Shown in pieces: positions 1 to 13,918 of a DNA stretch of 64,000 nt. The notes below the pieces were generated by a model. It saw only the letters and a program-made list of their open reading frames with translations. It was not told where the DNA came from and did no database searches. Location: NCBI RefSeq assembly GCF_047663525.1, contig NC_092591.1:31405001-31469000 (forward strand). Direction: 5' to 3'. A program made the translations under genes and the position numbers. This DNA comes from Anas platyrhynchos. Its lineage: Eukaryota; Chordata; Aves; Anseriformes; Anatidae. The stretch's first letter is position 1. Every line of letters begins with the position of its first letter.

Positions 1-3000
1 CATAGCTTTTAAAGTATACATCTTTATAAAGAATTTAGAAGTTTGCGCAATATTTTATGAATATTAACAGTTTTTCACCTTCCTGTGCACTCACCGAGTC
101 TCTTCACTTGTAAGGGAAGCAGACAGATAATTAGCATGTAGGTATTCAGACTGCAGTGAAACACACCAGAAATGATCATTTATTTAGGGATTAGTACCTT
201 GGGAGAGACAGCAGAAGCCCCAGTGACTTAACCTGGAATTAATGACCATGTGGTCATAAAGAGCTTGGAACAAAGGGGTCAGGCTTAGGCTTTCCTGAAC
301 TCAAAACAAGAGGAGACAAGATTGAAGCTAAAAAACCAGGAAGGCAGAAGTACTCCTCCAGGCTTGTCCAGAGAACGTGGTGAGCAAGTTGGGGTGTGGA
401 TTCACATGGAACCAGTGACACCGCATTAATTCCCCATTCTGATTTACTCAGAGCACCACACTCCAACTTGAAGTGGAATTGCACAACCAGAAGATGCTCC
501 TTTATTAAAGCCCAAACCATGCATATGGCAGAGTTTCTGTCTTCTATACATATAACCTAGTTTCTCCACTAGCTTTCCAGCATCTGTGAGCCCCAAGCCA
601 AAGTTTGGCTTTGACCTACCAGCAGCAGAAGTCAATGGGCTGTGTGCTGAGTTGCGTAATAGATGTTGGTTTACTTTGTATAAAGCCATGTCACTGCTGT
701 GCTCACTGTGTTGAATGTCTGTGCCTTATATCTTCCCAGACAGGGGTAAGAATTCATCAAGTGCCTTGCTGGTTCAGCAAGGGAAATAAAATTCTAGTTT
801 CAGGAAGAGTCAACGTTTATGCTGATATAGTGAATTTACACGTGTGGATGGCTTAAAAAAGGAGCTTGTGATGGTGGCATACACACTAGAAATTTAAGCA
901 CAATGAATTGTTCTGGATTAGAGCAACATTAACTTCCTACTGTCTCAATTTCCCATGGAGATTAAAAATTGTAAGTATTTGATCACATCAAAAACTGCAG
1001 TGATGAACAATAGCTTCATCCCTGTTCTGACTTGCAAAAATACTTACAGCAACTCTTAACTGTAAATATATATAAAATGATTATATACATATAAAAATAA
1101 AATCGTGATACATAAAACCAAGTTTGTATATAGGAACACTTTTCAGGATGCTTACCACAACTCCTTTGAAAACATTTCATTTAATAAATTCTGAAAACTG
1201 ACTGCTGGCCAAAGACATGAACTCATTTCTGCAGGAAATACGTATTAAAAGGTTGCAGCCTGCCTTAATCTCACAACTTAAAGGATATTTTATGTGAAAG
1301 ATGGACTTGATTATCATCTCCACTAGCTAATAAAACAAAAGCTTGTAAATATTCCATCCAGACAATGAATGAGGTAAATGAAATGAACTTAAGCCCATGA
1401 TATCCACCCCTTATCTTCCAGTACCAAAACGAGCCAGTTCAGATGAAAGGATCAGTTTTAACTTGGGAGTCATACCAAGCTTTGAGACGTCGTAACATTT
1501 TAGCCTTCAAATGATCCACACAGATCACCATGCATGGCGTCCTTCAGCTCTGTGAATAGTTAGTAGGTAAGAAGTCTTTTCATGCATACGCAGATAAAAG
1601 AGTTTACTGCATAAGGATTTCTGTCTGCGTTAAAGCTTTTTGCTTTATCCACACAGGTTTTGCACTCTGTCCTTTGTCTCTGTGTTTCAGAAGCTCAGTA
1701 ACGTTTTCTTACCAAAGGAAAGGAGCTTGCTTCCCGTTTTTAGCCTATTATTAAGCTAAAGAAGTTTATACATGGTAGCTTAGTATCACTCACAGATGTG
1801 CAGGAAAGAATTTCTCAGACTTTCCAAACTCCAAGTACACAATGTCAATGGGCAGCACCCTCTCCCATGCAGCTTTCTTCAGATCTGTGAAACATTTCTG
1901 TACCAGAGTGGCATTTTCTCAAGAAGATAGCATGCGCTATTAGCCTCCAACTTTTATTTATCACAGCTGTCAGAGGTAGGGTGGGCAAGGAAGCTGGAAT
2001 TGGTAGTTTCCTGGATCCTCTCATTACCCTCTAAAATCCACACTGCATTTGCCACCTTTCACTGTTCACACACTAATACAAATTTAAATTGTTGTGTCAG
2101 TATCTCAATGTCTTTGAAAGACCTTAGTAGTGTGTTTAATTTATTTACAGGGTCCCCTGTCACATTTTCAGATGTAACTTGAAAGAGTTTCTTCCCTGCT
2201 CCACCGTACAGGACATTGAAAGACATCTTGTAGTTCCTGCAGTCTCCTCTGATGTTTAAATGGCATTTTTAAAGTACCATGATTAAAGGCTTCTTTCATT
2301 TTTATTAATGAGCAACCAGTATTTATTCTGAACCTCTCAAACACTGCCTTTAAACAAGCTTTGAATTATCTGCAAGCGCTTTACTCCCATGGTTCTTCCT
2401 GTACTCAAGCTTCCTTGTAGTCATTCTGTTTCTTTTGAAGTTATCATTAATTACTGAAATCTTTCCCATACTCCTACAAGGATGTTCAATCTCAATCCTT
2501 TATGGTAATGACCATAAAATATTTTTGCAATGTTATAGCACCTTGAACCTTACCCTGCTAATTGCTTAATGCAAAACCATGACTTGTTTCTCTTTTAATG
2601 CTCTGGGGCACTGTCATATTCTTATCATGCAATTTACGATTAAAAAGAAAAAAATGCTACATGATGTTCCAACATGACACTGAGTTTTGGCAGAGAGCAA
2701 AAGGAGAAGTGGTCTCCCCACATTATCTTTTAAGGCAGAAACTACAGTAATGTGAGTGCCATGATTTTCTACAGCTTGTGTGTCCCTATCTAAGCCAACT
2801 AGTGTCATGTATTTTCTATTTCAGCATGGAATTTAACTCACAGGAATATTCAGGCATCTGAGGGGGAGGGGAATCATCCCAATCCACAGCTACTGTGAAC
2901 TTCTTTAAGCCAGATAAATATATTTGTTTTCACTTTCTGCTGTAAAACCACAACTAATGCTGCTATAAATTCTGATTGTTTCATGTCAGATTGGTTCAAA

Positions 3001-4577
3001 GAAACCTGCATGTCTTTTATCTAACTCAAGGGAGCAGGACTTCTCAGAATTAACTACCATACACAACTATTTGGAAGTCCAATTTTTATTATTTTTTTTT
3101 AGATTAATATTCTTATCAACCTTGACGTTTCCTAGACAGATTGATTTGAGAATGCTATGAAGGCAAGACTTCTAGCTTTACATAAGAAAAAGTAAAGAGA
3201 ATACACTTTGAACAATACCCATCAGCACAGGTCTTTGAGAATAAATGCTCCAAATGACACTGTCAAGACCAATCATACTAAAACCAAAAATTGTCATAAA
3301 GTATGGAAATATTTGACAATTGTAGGGTCTACTTTACAACCCCCCTCTGGAAACCATCAGACATTTAAAATAATGGGCTTTCAGCTGCTCACATTTACCC
3401 TGAAGGCAAGCCTAAGCAAGGAAAGCAAACCTACAGAGATGCTTTGTTACTCAGCGTGAACAACTCTAAATCCTAAAACACTTGAGACCGCACCTTCAAT
3501 TCTAGGACTGATTACAAAGGAATTAAAGAGCTAGTAATTCATGGTGACTTTTGCACAAGAATATTATTTCTTTCCTTCTCCAGTTGTTGTTCTGGCCAGG
3601 TCAAATAAGGCTTAGAATAGGAACGATGCTAATTTAGTGGGAATTCACATGTTCCTCTGAGCAGCTGGGAGGCTTGCTAAAGGCAGGGAAATGAATCAGC
3701 TAAGTGCAGGGTAAGAAATACAATCCAGAAAAACTTACCCCTAAGGTCCACAACACTTCCTTCTCATAAAACAGAGGTTTTAAGAGACGAATCAATTTGC
3801 TCTGCCTGCCTCCTGCTGTCAGAGAAAGACTGCACAGTTATAGAAGAAGACAAAGGCTATAGGAATGGCAGCTCAAATCCTGCAGCAAGGGTGCTGGTTT
3901 GAAGGAAAGGCATATACTCACTCTGTAACTGGGAAGATATTTATGAATCTCAGATCTCTTGCCTGTTTATAAAAAAGTTCACCCAGAAGCAACATGCTGA
4001 ACTTCACTCTTTACACTGGGCTTCTTACTGAACCGAAACATTTGACAGATGCAGATTTCCTGTTCCAGGAAAAAAAGGAGGCACAAAGGGCTACCAGCTC
4101 TAAAGATGTCACCTGCACGGAATAGCTTATAAAGTTAGAATGAGCTCTGAAGACATGAGATTTATTATGAGAATAATAAATGCTGCAGGGTTAACAGGAT
4201 AATGGTGCTAAAAGATGACAGATTTTGAACAAGATATCCCATACTCTTGATACCTGTGGTCATTATAATGTTGTATTTCTGCAAAAATAAAGGTATTTAC
4301 ACTGGCAAACAAAGAATACAAGAATTACCACACTATCACAAGTTGTTTTTTCCTGGAAGTGAAAATGGCAGATGCATAGATAATAAACTAAGGAGGCAAG
4401 CACATAACAACACTTCCTCTGAATATTCTTTGGATCAGGCATTGGACTTGCTCTCTTGGAAGAATACTTTTTTTGTATTTGACACTTACTTTTTGAAAAC
4501 ACACAAGGTTTTAGTAGGCACCATGGCTTGGGGAAGGTTTTTTTGCAGCTTAACTGTGGACACGATGTAAAGAACTT

Positions 4578-4625
4578 CTTTTGTTTGAGCCTGATGTAAA
4601 CTGTTTCCTTTTGTTTGAGCCTGAT
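4578..4625 (+). repeat. Short tandem duplication
   Basis: TTTTGTTTGAGCCTGATG occurs twice, 30 bp apart, separated by TAAACTGTTTCC. This is a small local duplication. Confidence 0.85.
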
Positions 4626-5100
4626 GCTTAACAACTTTATTTGATCTAGTTCTTGCTCTGGAAGAAAGTGTTTCCACTTTACCATCCCCTTGTCACTCAG
4701 CGTATGGATATGTTGCATTCCTCTCATTTAACTTTCCTCCAGCCTCACTAGTCTTAAACCTATTCACTAACTCTGTTTGTTTTCGGGTAAAAAAAAAAAA
4801 AACAGTTCATCACTTTCCACCCTAAGCTTTAGGTGCAAGGACTCTGTAGGACTAAATAGTTCACAGATGTTCATCTAAATGACTTTTTAATTACTTGGAC
4901 AGGATTCTGAGACTACTTCAGCACTTAATGTTGCAGTCGTCGACCATCAGCTCTCATGTAACAACTAATCTGGCAGCTTTGTGCATGTAAATTCCTCTTA
5001 CCAAGGTTTAAAACTGCTTAAGGTTAAGTAAATTAACAAATATGTTAAAGCATTTAAGGGAGAAATGCTTTTTTTCGTAAGCTGCAGATTTGTTTCTGCA

Positions 5101-5132
5101 GTTTTTGTTTTGTTTTGTTTTGTTTTGTTTTA
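5101..5132 (+). repeat. TTTTG pentanucleotide microsatellite
   Basis: About six tandem TTTTG units directly precede the CR1 fragment. Confidence 0.9.
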
Positions 5133-5137
5133 ACAAG

Positions 5138-5531
5138 TAGGCTGAGAGAGCTGGGGCTGTTCAGCATGGAGAAGAGAAGGCTCCAGGGAGACCTCCTTGC
5201 AGCCTTTCAACACTTAAAGGGGGCTTATAAAAAGGATGGAGAAGGACCCTTTTACTTGGGTAGATAATGATAGGACAAGGGGGAATGGTCTTAAACTAAA
5301 AGAGGATAAATTATACTAGACATTAGGAGAAAATTCTTCCCTGTAAGGGTAGTGAGGCACTGGACCAGGTTATCCAGGGAAGCTGTGGATGCCCCATTCC
5401 TGAAGGTGTTCAAGCCCAGGCTGGATGAGGCCCTGGGCAACCTGATCTAGTGGGTGGCATCCCTGCCCATGGCAGGGGGTTGGAATTAAATATCTTTACA
5501 GTTCCTTCCAACCCAAACCATTCTATGATTA
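5138..5531 (+). mobile_element. CR1 LINE 3' fragment
   Basis: The text matches the CR1 3' region: GCTGAGAGAGCTGGGGCTGTT, AGAGAAGGCTCCAGGGAGA, a GACAAGGGGGAATGG-type stretch, TTCAAGCCCAGGCTGGATGA, CTGCCCATGGCAGGGGGTTGG, and the terminal CATTCTATGATT. It is 5'-truncated as usual, and a TTTTG repeat abuts its left edge. Confidence 0.92.
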
Positions 5532-7339
5532 TTTTACTTGGATGTATGATTTTTTTTTTCCCTCAATCCACCGCAACTAAACTGCTATCTCCTAATCTAC
5601 AAACTGGCCGATTGACTTTAACTCCATGCCAAGCACAACCACACCCAAGTAAACCTATGTATAACTTTGCTGTGTGTACTAAGTAAATAAGTACTTATTT
5701 TAGTTAAATAAATTATGGATTGTAACTAAACATTTATTTAAAACATGAATGACTCAGCGGAGAGCAAAACAAGCTATTCTATGGCATACAAGTGAGAACA
5801 ATAAGCAATTTAGCAGGTCCTCCAGCAGTATTTTGTTAACAACAAAAGTATATCTGTTCTATATGAGTATGGTGGGAAAGTGGAAAAAACAGAACACATT
5901 AATTTCTTAAATTAGACTAGCTCCAAATCTTTTCAAGAAGCTTTCTTATGTCACACGCTTGTGCAACTTGGTGGAAAAAATAACTGCAAACCCAAGTCTT
6001 TCTGACCAAGATATATTTGGATGAAAGCAACAGCCCGACGCATAGAAATGAATAATTCCTACATCACATTAAAAGCTTGACAGAGAATATCACTTAAAAT
6101 AATACCACTCTTAACTTGGAAGACAAAAATGTGCAACCCTACAAATCTGAGGATGAATTCATATCGCTCAAAACCACTTCCAGTTTACAGACAGAAAATC
6201 TGCTCAGAAGCTTGGAGCTGTCTTTAATTTTGGTGTTTCACGCCAATGACTACCAATGAGTTCTTCACAGTTCAGATAATCTCAATGTCTTAGCAACAAG
6301 CTCTCAGGAAAAAAATAGCACATGAACACCCCCAGCCCCAACAGAACAGCCTTACTACATTTGGGATACAGAAGTGTCTAGTGGCTTGATTTCCAAGTCT
6401 TGCCAGTAAGAGACACAGAACAAAATACTGAAGAAATCTAAATTTCCTGTTTTGAGAGAATTGATTGAGGGGAAAAAAAAGACAGATAGATCAATTTTAG
6501 CATCTCCAGCATCCTTTTTGTGAAATTCTCATGGCTAAACAAAAGAAACATGGTATAGCTGCAACTGCTATAAAATTGATTTGCAGTTCATCAAAGGGTG
6601 AGGTCAGGAGCTTCATCACTGGAGGTCTGCCTAATCTGTTTTGAAAATATGCATCAGGAAGAACATGACTTTGGGTTTTCTTGTTTGTTTGTTTGTTCCG
6701 AGTAAGTTACCTGAATCTCCTTTACCCCAGTTTTACATGATTAACTGATCTTTGAGATTGACTGTGAACTAATGGATATTGAATGGAGTGGCAAGGAACT
6801 CCTCCAACATCAACACTGTTGCTATTAAACAACTTCATTAAGCTTGGTAATATAACACAGATTAAATTTAAATAGACAGCAGATTAACCTATGCTAGAAA
6901 GTTCATCTATTAATGGCAGGTGGCAGCAGAGAATTAAATTTAAAGGTAGTTCAGAAGCAGCCCTATGCTGCACTAGCAAGACTGAGCTCAAGGAGTATAT
7001 ACAAGTTTTGACTAATAAATTAGAAAGGAAATAAGTATAGCTGGATAGAGTCCATGAAACAACAATAAGAACAGAATGCTTGCAGAACACCACCACACTA
7101 AAAGGTTATGACAAGCGGGTCTGCTTTCTTTCAAAAAAGATTGGATTGGAAACTATTGTATTCTCTTACAAATAGTTCCTCGTGTTAATTTTTTTTTCCA
7201 TGTCTAGAGAGGATAGAACAAAGCTTTGGCTGATAGCAGGAAAAAAAAACAAAACACAACAACTTGACTGTCCACGTAATTAAATGCACTACTTGATAGA
7301 ACAGGAGAAAGGTGAGATGACAGTACAACCTTCATCACT

Positions 7340-7447
7340 AGAAGGTTTTTTAGAGATCAGGGATGGTCTACATATACCTGGTGTGCATCACAGGCAAGAA
7401 GATGGGTGAGATGATTTTTGGGAAGTCCCTCCCAACTCTGTGTTCTT
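7340..7447 (+). mobile_element. Possible old CR1 tail
   Basis: A run resembling the CR1 3' consensus in worn form (GAGATGATTTTTGGGAAGTCCCTCCCAACTCTGTGTTCTTGAT, seen in pieces over 7408-7450). Divergence is high and no terminal octamer repeat remains. Confidence 0.35.
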
Positions 7448-7944
7448 GATTTCTTAAACAAGAGAAACCAAATGCTTCCCCTCCCTCCCCTCTGCATTTT
7501 TTCAAGTGAAGGTTTATGCTACACTGAAACGCTCAAATGAAAATGGAACACAAATCTGGATCAGTGCTCTCCCTCACACTCATGATTCAGGTTCCAAGGA
7601 ATCCTGCAAATTCTGTTAATTTGCACATCAGCTAGTAAGGAGTCTACACAGGCACCTGGCTAAAGCAGAAGCTAATCTTCATTTGTAATTTAAGTAAAAA
7701 TTCTTATCACTGCCTCAGAAGAGAAAGGCAGAAATATGCCTTTCTTTACCCATACCTCCATCCAGCTTTCCTTAGTCCTAAAAAAGTTGAAGTTAAAAAT
7801 CTTTATTAGCTACTAAAGCTGGGGCAAAAGATGCACCTTCAATTTTATTCCATTTCCATGTTGGTTTTATCCAGTGACTATCTCCAGTTTGCCGTAGGTG
7901 GCAGAATGGACCATATGTGTTTGTAGAACAAAATGTATTCATCC

Positions 7945-8172
7945 CCAGTTCAGGTTGGAAATGAGGAGACATTTCTTCTCAGAAAGAGCAGTCAGGCACT
8001 GGAATGCGTTGCCCAGGGAGGTGGTGGCATCACGGTCCCTGGGGGTGTTCAAGGAAAGGTTGGACGTGGTGCTTAGGGACATGATTTAGTGGTAACATTG
8101 GTGGTAGGGGTGTGGTTGGGCCAGATGATATTGGAGGGCTTTTCCAGCCTTAATGATTCTATGATTCTATAA
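7945..8172 (+). mobile_element. CR1 LINE 3' fragment
   Basis: Contains AGGAGACATTTCTTCTCAGA, GGCACTGGAATGCGTTGCCC, AGGGAGGTGGTGGCATCACG, GTGTTCAAGGAAAGGTTGGA, and the end ATGATTCTATGATTCTAT with the doubled terminal octamer. The short open frame inside it is a decayed CR1 frame, not a host gene. Confidence 0.93.
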
Positions 8173-11100
8173 CCTTCATGACTATTGTCCCAGCTCTTTA
8201 ACTGCTCTGTTCTGACAGGTTGGATGCAAGCATCCATCAAAAAAAGTACAATAGAGAAATCTTCCCATGAAGGAATCAAAACCATCTAGGTTCATTCTTT
8301 CCAAAATTCCTGCTGGAAAGGTAGCAATAATGCTGGTAAAATAGCCTACGATATCTGAATTCCTTGATCTTCATTCTTTAATAAAGACTGATATCTGTAA
8401 ACAGGCCTTCTCCCTTCTACCACAATGAAGTTAAAAGCAAGTACTAAGCTGAAGTAGAAATTACAGCATTTATCTTTGGAATCACACATTTAAACATTTT
8501 AAAGAAAATATTGGTACTGACACATACAAAGCTGTACATCTACTGAAATTCGTGTGGTTAAACAGCTTCCATCTAAAAGACTGAGATGCAAATCTAATGG
8601 TATACTAAAAATCAAGTTGGAACGCTATCATTATTCCAAAACAGTCTCTGTATTTCTGCAAGTTCAGTATTCATCAGAATCATAACTAATACCCGAAGAT
8701 TTCATCAACTTCACCTGCTCCTCCCCAACAGCAAGCCCAGACCAAATTATCATATTCTAAAGAACTACCGGTGGCCAAATTTTTCATGGGAACAGGGTAC
8801 AGAATCTCATAAAAATCATTTTCTTACAGCTTGCTTCCCTTCACACCACTTTTATATTAATCATCCCTCGAGATATTTTTTTTTAAAGGGAATATGTTGG
8901 GGCCAATTAGTAGTTAATAGTCCTTGATTCAGAGATTACAGTTTAAACAAGACAGCTCATTTCTTCATGTCTAGCAAATAAAAAACAACCCACGGTCTGT
9001 GACATCAAGTTACTTTGCTGTTTCCAAGAGAAGGACAGAAAAAAGGAAGGATAAGTGGTGCCTGCTGAGATTTCTTCTGTCCCTGCTCACAGTTTTCATT
9101 ACTTTCGTCTTCCCTGGCTCTCCTCCAGCATCCCCACTCCTGAAGTCTCCATGGCTCGGGACAGAGACGTGCTTCAGGATGCTGCCAGCCCTGGAGAAAG
9201 GCAGGACCTTTGGGAGCCTGAGGAATGCAATCAGGTGGCTTGAGCTGAATGCTATTGTTCCTCCTGTAAGTGCTGGAATATCATGCAATGAATATTCCTA
9301 TTTGCTATAGTTGCTTCTGCCCCTAATTTGTTGTCAGTAATTCCCCTGTTTAATCCACCTTGGGTACACAAAAAGCTCAGCTCAGAAATCCAGGCATAAC
9401 TCAAAATCAGCCAATTCTGGGCAGTAATCCATGAAGAGTTAAATCCTGAAGTACTGCCAATTGTTAAAATTAAAGCTATCTTCAAGTAATATCCGGAGTG
9501 CTGTCACTTCTCAAAAAAAAAAAGATATCCACCCACAGGACAGCCAGATGTACCAACTGAATTTAAAAGGGCTGTTACACCATTCAGCGACTATCAAGTG
9601 TGCAAGCTGATCTTCAAAAGCAACAGACTTGTAGAAGAGGGGGCACACTTCAGAGGCTCATCCAACCCAAGAACACATCCTCCCCTGATTCACATCAACA
9701 TATATAATACCTCCAAGATGGGCCAAAGCTCATGACTTCTGCCATAACAGCTTTCAGCAGTCAGCATTTCATTTTCAAAACGAAATATTCAACTCAGACA
9801 AAAACTGGGAATACAGCACCTGCAAAATTTTTCCCAGATGGACCTCTGAAATCCCTTACTGCTCTGGTTGTACTTCCAATATTTCTTTTAACAACAGGAG
9901 CTGAAGCCAAGGCTAACACACTGCTCTCTGCTTTCCTGATCCTTACAGCTGCTGTTACGTGCTTGCTGTTGCACTGAAAACACACACATCAAAATGGGCA
10001 GGGGATTCTAACAAGGGTGAATCTGTTTCTCACGCTTCATCCATGACAATGTCACATACTCACGTCTAAGCAGCAAACTGCACAGGTTTGTAAAATGATG
10101 ACTCCTACATCCATTCCTGAAAGTAAACAAGAACAAATCTACAAGCTTGTGCTGTCCTCCTATTCATAAGCTGAAATCTGTTAACAAATCAAATTATTTA
10201 CTTGGAAATATCTACCCAATTAAAGAAAAAGAATTACATTTATGTCTGCATCAAAAATAATGCATATTATGTATGCATAAAGAACACTTGGTGTATTATC
10301 CATCAGTTCACACTATACAGATCTATTCTGAAGGCACTAAATACATCAGACACCCAAGACAACCCTTACATGTTTCTGTGTTCCAGAACAGTGCCTACAA
10401 GCAAAGCACAGCCAGAGATCAGTCCTGCTGTACAAAGGCTGACTTGTCTGTGTGGCGCTGATCAAATCTCAGCTCTGCTTCAACCATTCTGCAGAGATGG
10501 CTCTTTTGGGACCAGCTGAGTTCCAAGAGCAAATGGCTACAATAGCAGCTTTGTACCAAACTTAATGTCAAGAAGACCCAGGAGATCCATGAAAGGACTC
10601 TCCTTCATATTTGGGCAGATCCCACAGCTGGTCCAGACAGAGTCCCAGACACTTACTGCCTTCCTTGTTTTTCTTGAGAAACTATTTGCTATCATGCTGC
10701 CAAAGCCTTCAAATGATCCAGCCACAGAACAGTCCCAAGCTGCAGCCAGTCACTCTCCACTTGCTGTTGCCTTAGCCAGCACTCAGCAATTCCTTCTTGT
10801 TCACTGTTACTTTGTCTATAGCTTTTAAATATCACTCATTACTGCAATAACTATGAGACACTGAGAAGAAAAAGAAGCTTTGCTTGCAATGATAATTAGA
10901 CTGTATGCAGAGTATCTCCTGTCCTGCTTAACATGCATCTCAATGTAAAGCCAATTAAACAGGGAATGATGTGTGCAACAGGAGCAAAGAATATGAAATA
11001 ACATAGAGTGCAAGGAATGAGCACCAAAAAGCAGCAAAACTGTACCTTAAGCCATAAACATTAAGTTGCAATTGAGAAAACAGAAAATAACAGCCAACAT

Positions 11101-13857
11101 GACATAATACACACATGAAAAATGCACCCATAGATACATACACAGTCACAAGCTTCAAGTGAAGAACTACTAAAATTGCTGGGAATATTTCTATTAAAAC
11201 ATCAATTTAATACATTGTGGAAAAAGACAGCATTGATTACTGTATATGGAAGTAAGAACAAAAAGGATCATCACATTAGTATTACAGAAATCCATGCTGC
11301 TCCTTTAACTCCCGTTTTAAAAAAAAAAAAGAAAAGATACAGTCAAAATAGGATACAGAGAGACAAGGGGTGATGAGGACAATAAAATGATTCCTCAAAA
11401 TGATCTAATAAAAGATTAGGAGTCTTCAGCAAGGGGACCGATACAGAAGAGAAACAACTGAAAGAATAAAACTGTAAATTAAGTGTGAATAATCAGCCCC
11501 TGTTCACTTCTCCATAAACCAAGAGCAATGGCATCAAATCAAAACCAAAGAAAGTTTTAAAACCTCTACCGACAAATTCAGAGTAAGCTTTTTTTTTTTC
11601 TACATGGAGCATGTTGCAGCACCTGTACTGGAAGATGGCATGGACAACAGAAGTACTGTGGAGGTAAAACAGGACTGCACAAACTGGCAGAGCACAGGTC
11701 CATCAAGGGCCATCACCTGACAGCGAATGCACCTCTGCACTTCTGCCTGCTGCAGTTAAGGATGGCAAACCAGAGGAAACTGATCATTGTATACTTTCCT
11801 TTTTTCCCTCCCCTTATATTTTCCTGAACATTTTTTCCTAAGCAGACAGCATGATGAACTAAAAGTAATTCTGAGCAATATACTCATTACTCAAATAAAA
11901 GGAAAACAAACTATAATACTAGTCTTTTAGGATTATACTTTATCCCATGTTTTTCAAATATATGAACAATGTATTTCAATATCTTTCAATGTACTAAGCA
12001 GTATTTCATTAGCAATACATTTTTTTTCATGGTAAAATTAATTAGCATAAGAAGAGGCTGTAATTAAAACAGCTTGCGACCATCCCATGACCCCAACAGA
12101 GCTGGAATGGGAATTAATTTCCTGTTAGATTCATGACAGCAAATAATCTCTGCATCTGATAAAGGTAGTTAGATATTCATCTCCAATAAATCCCATGCCT
12201 CCCACATACTGTTCTGCTATTTCCTTTCTCTAGCAGCCCTTTCTGCAGCTGTTCTTTATAATTAGAAGGAAGATGTTGATGTGCAGAAGCCTTACTCCTG
12301 TTTGGAAAAAGGACAGGTCTAACAGGACGAGAATTGTGCGCTCTTTCACCAAAGCTTTTATGGAACAAATTCAGCATGGATTTTAACATGGCAGCATGCT
12401 CAGCTGAAAAGGCTTGACATTTTGTGTTGGAAACACATGACTAAACATCCCATTGCAGCCACTACTCTGCACACAATCAAACTCTGTATTATAAAGCTAA
12501 GCTTTATAAGTATATATACATTATACCCCAAATTAGAACCAAAATCCTGTCAACTGCAGCATTTACACAAATACTGCTTGGTTAAATTGCAGATCATTTC
12601 ATCTTTTATCACAAAAAAAATAAAAAAGTATCTTTGGACAATGAAAGCCATGTGCCTCTACTGCTATTGTCTCAACTCATTTCAAAGCCAGAGTGCTTTG
12701 CAGAGTGACAAGCAGCATACACGATCAGACTACAGCAGTCCCGGACAGCAGACACTCTCCAGACAACTAAAAAAAAGCTATCTGATAAGAATGATGTTTC
12801 TCCTTCCTCCAGAATTAAGATAAATGTAGGAACACTGGCGCAGCACTAAGCCCACGCTAGCAGGCCTAGCCGACTGAGGCAAATACATCACACTCCTGAC
12901 ATAAAGCAAGCATCTCTGCGCAGCAGAGCGTTATTGAAATGTCAGTGACAGAGGAAAAACCAGCAATTAACCCAAGAATGTTGGAGGAACACAAAGGAAA
13001 AACTTCGTACATATTTAATGTGTAACTCCCAAGACTTTGCCCCCACAGCTGTGCAGCTGGCTGTGAGCTGGGATGTGAAGGATATACATCTTACTCTACA
13101 GGGGGCTGAAAAGGGGCCAAAGGAAACAGAGGACTTGTGAAGGAAAATAAAGCGAGCCTCACCATGCTGAGCGCTCAGGCTAGCTTTCTGTAGCTTATCT
13201 GTGAGAAACGTTCTCTGGCAGCCCGTCTGCACCAGCACAGAACAGGACGCTCACAGACACATTTTCCCAGGGTCTGCACAATCACAAGTGGTACTGCTGG
13301 AGTTCAGCTCGTTTCTGTGGCAAGAGGCTTGCAGCATCCTGCTCAGGCACGTACCCGGGCCCAAAAGTCATCTGCTGAGCAAACAGTCGTCTTCCGCTTT
13401 CTACAAGGGGAATTTCACAGTTCCCAGGAAGGCTTCTAAAGCAAACTTTCCTTCATTTCAGCCTTTCACAATACATGCACCTAAGCTATCAGAAGCCCAA
13501 AGAAAATGCAGTTTAGTCTGCTAAATTCACACTGATGCTAAATTTAATAGGGCTCATTGTACTCATTCATCTCAAACCCATTTTGCCAATAGCTTATTTC
13601 TCCAAGCTTCATCTAGAGGTGCATCCTTAGTTTATTTCTATAACTGCAATGAAACCTATTGTCTGTAAAACTACTACTTACGCCAGTTAACCAAAGCTAT
13701 TAAGAAATGTCTTTTTAAGGAAAATAGCATTAATGAAGTGTACATCAAATATGAGCATATAAGCTTTTTTTTCTTTAACAGTTTTTAAATGCAGCTCAGC
13801 TCACAGCAATCTCCAGTTTTCCTATCCTTCTTAAAAACAGGACAGAGAGTTACATAC

Positions 13858-13918
13858 CACTGATGACACTCAGCACTTTCATCCCATTTCTGAAAGGCAA
13901 TCTCCAGCTCTTCTTTCC
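13858..13918 (-). CDS. RMDN3: RMDN3 coding exon 6 (last one visible)
   Basis: This short 61-nt exon was located by phase and homology between CTTGCAG| and GTG|GTATGTAAC. It encodes [19 protein letters not shown] plus a split Trp codon, corresponding to the [20 protein letters not shown] region of mammals. The donor implies a further exon beginning with a G that completes Trp; none was found to the left within the window. Confidence 0.9.

Larger units (their letters stand above)
1..13857. other. AT-rich flank or giant intron left of RMDN3 exon 6
   Basis: I searched the minus strand by motif for the remaining RMDN3 exons (the residues after CHQW, the helix around the family's LGRW, and the acidic C-terminus) and found none. 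The sequence is AT-rich with many stops, two clear CR1 tails and short simple repeats. Open frames up to about 150 codons (for example 4263-4727 minus) resemble nothing I know. It is either one long RMDN3 intron or DNA in which diverged short exons escaped me. Confidence 0.6.

Noticed and set aside
4263-4727. 154-codon minus frame
   Set aside because: AT-rich, includes the small tandem duplication, no motif and no match to the missing RMDN3 exons.
7898-8089. Short plus frame with a NALP-like sequence
   Set aside because: Decayed CR1 3' sequence, not a host gene.
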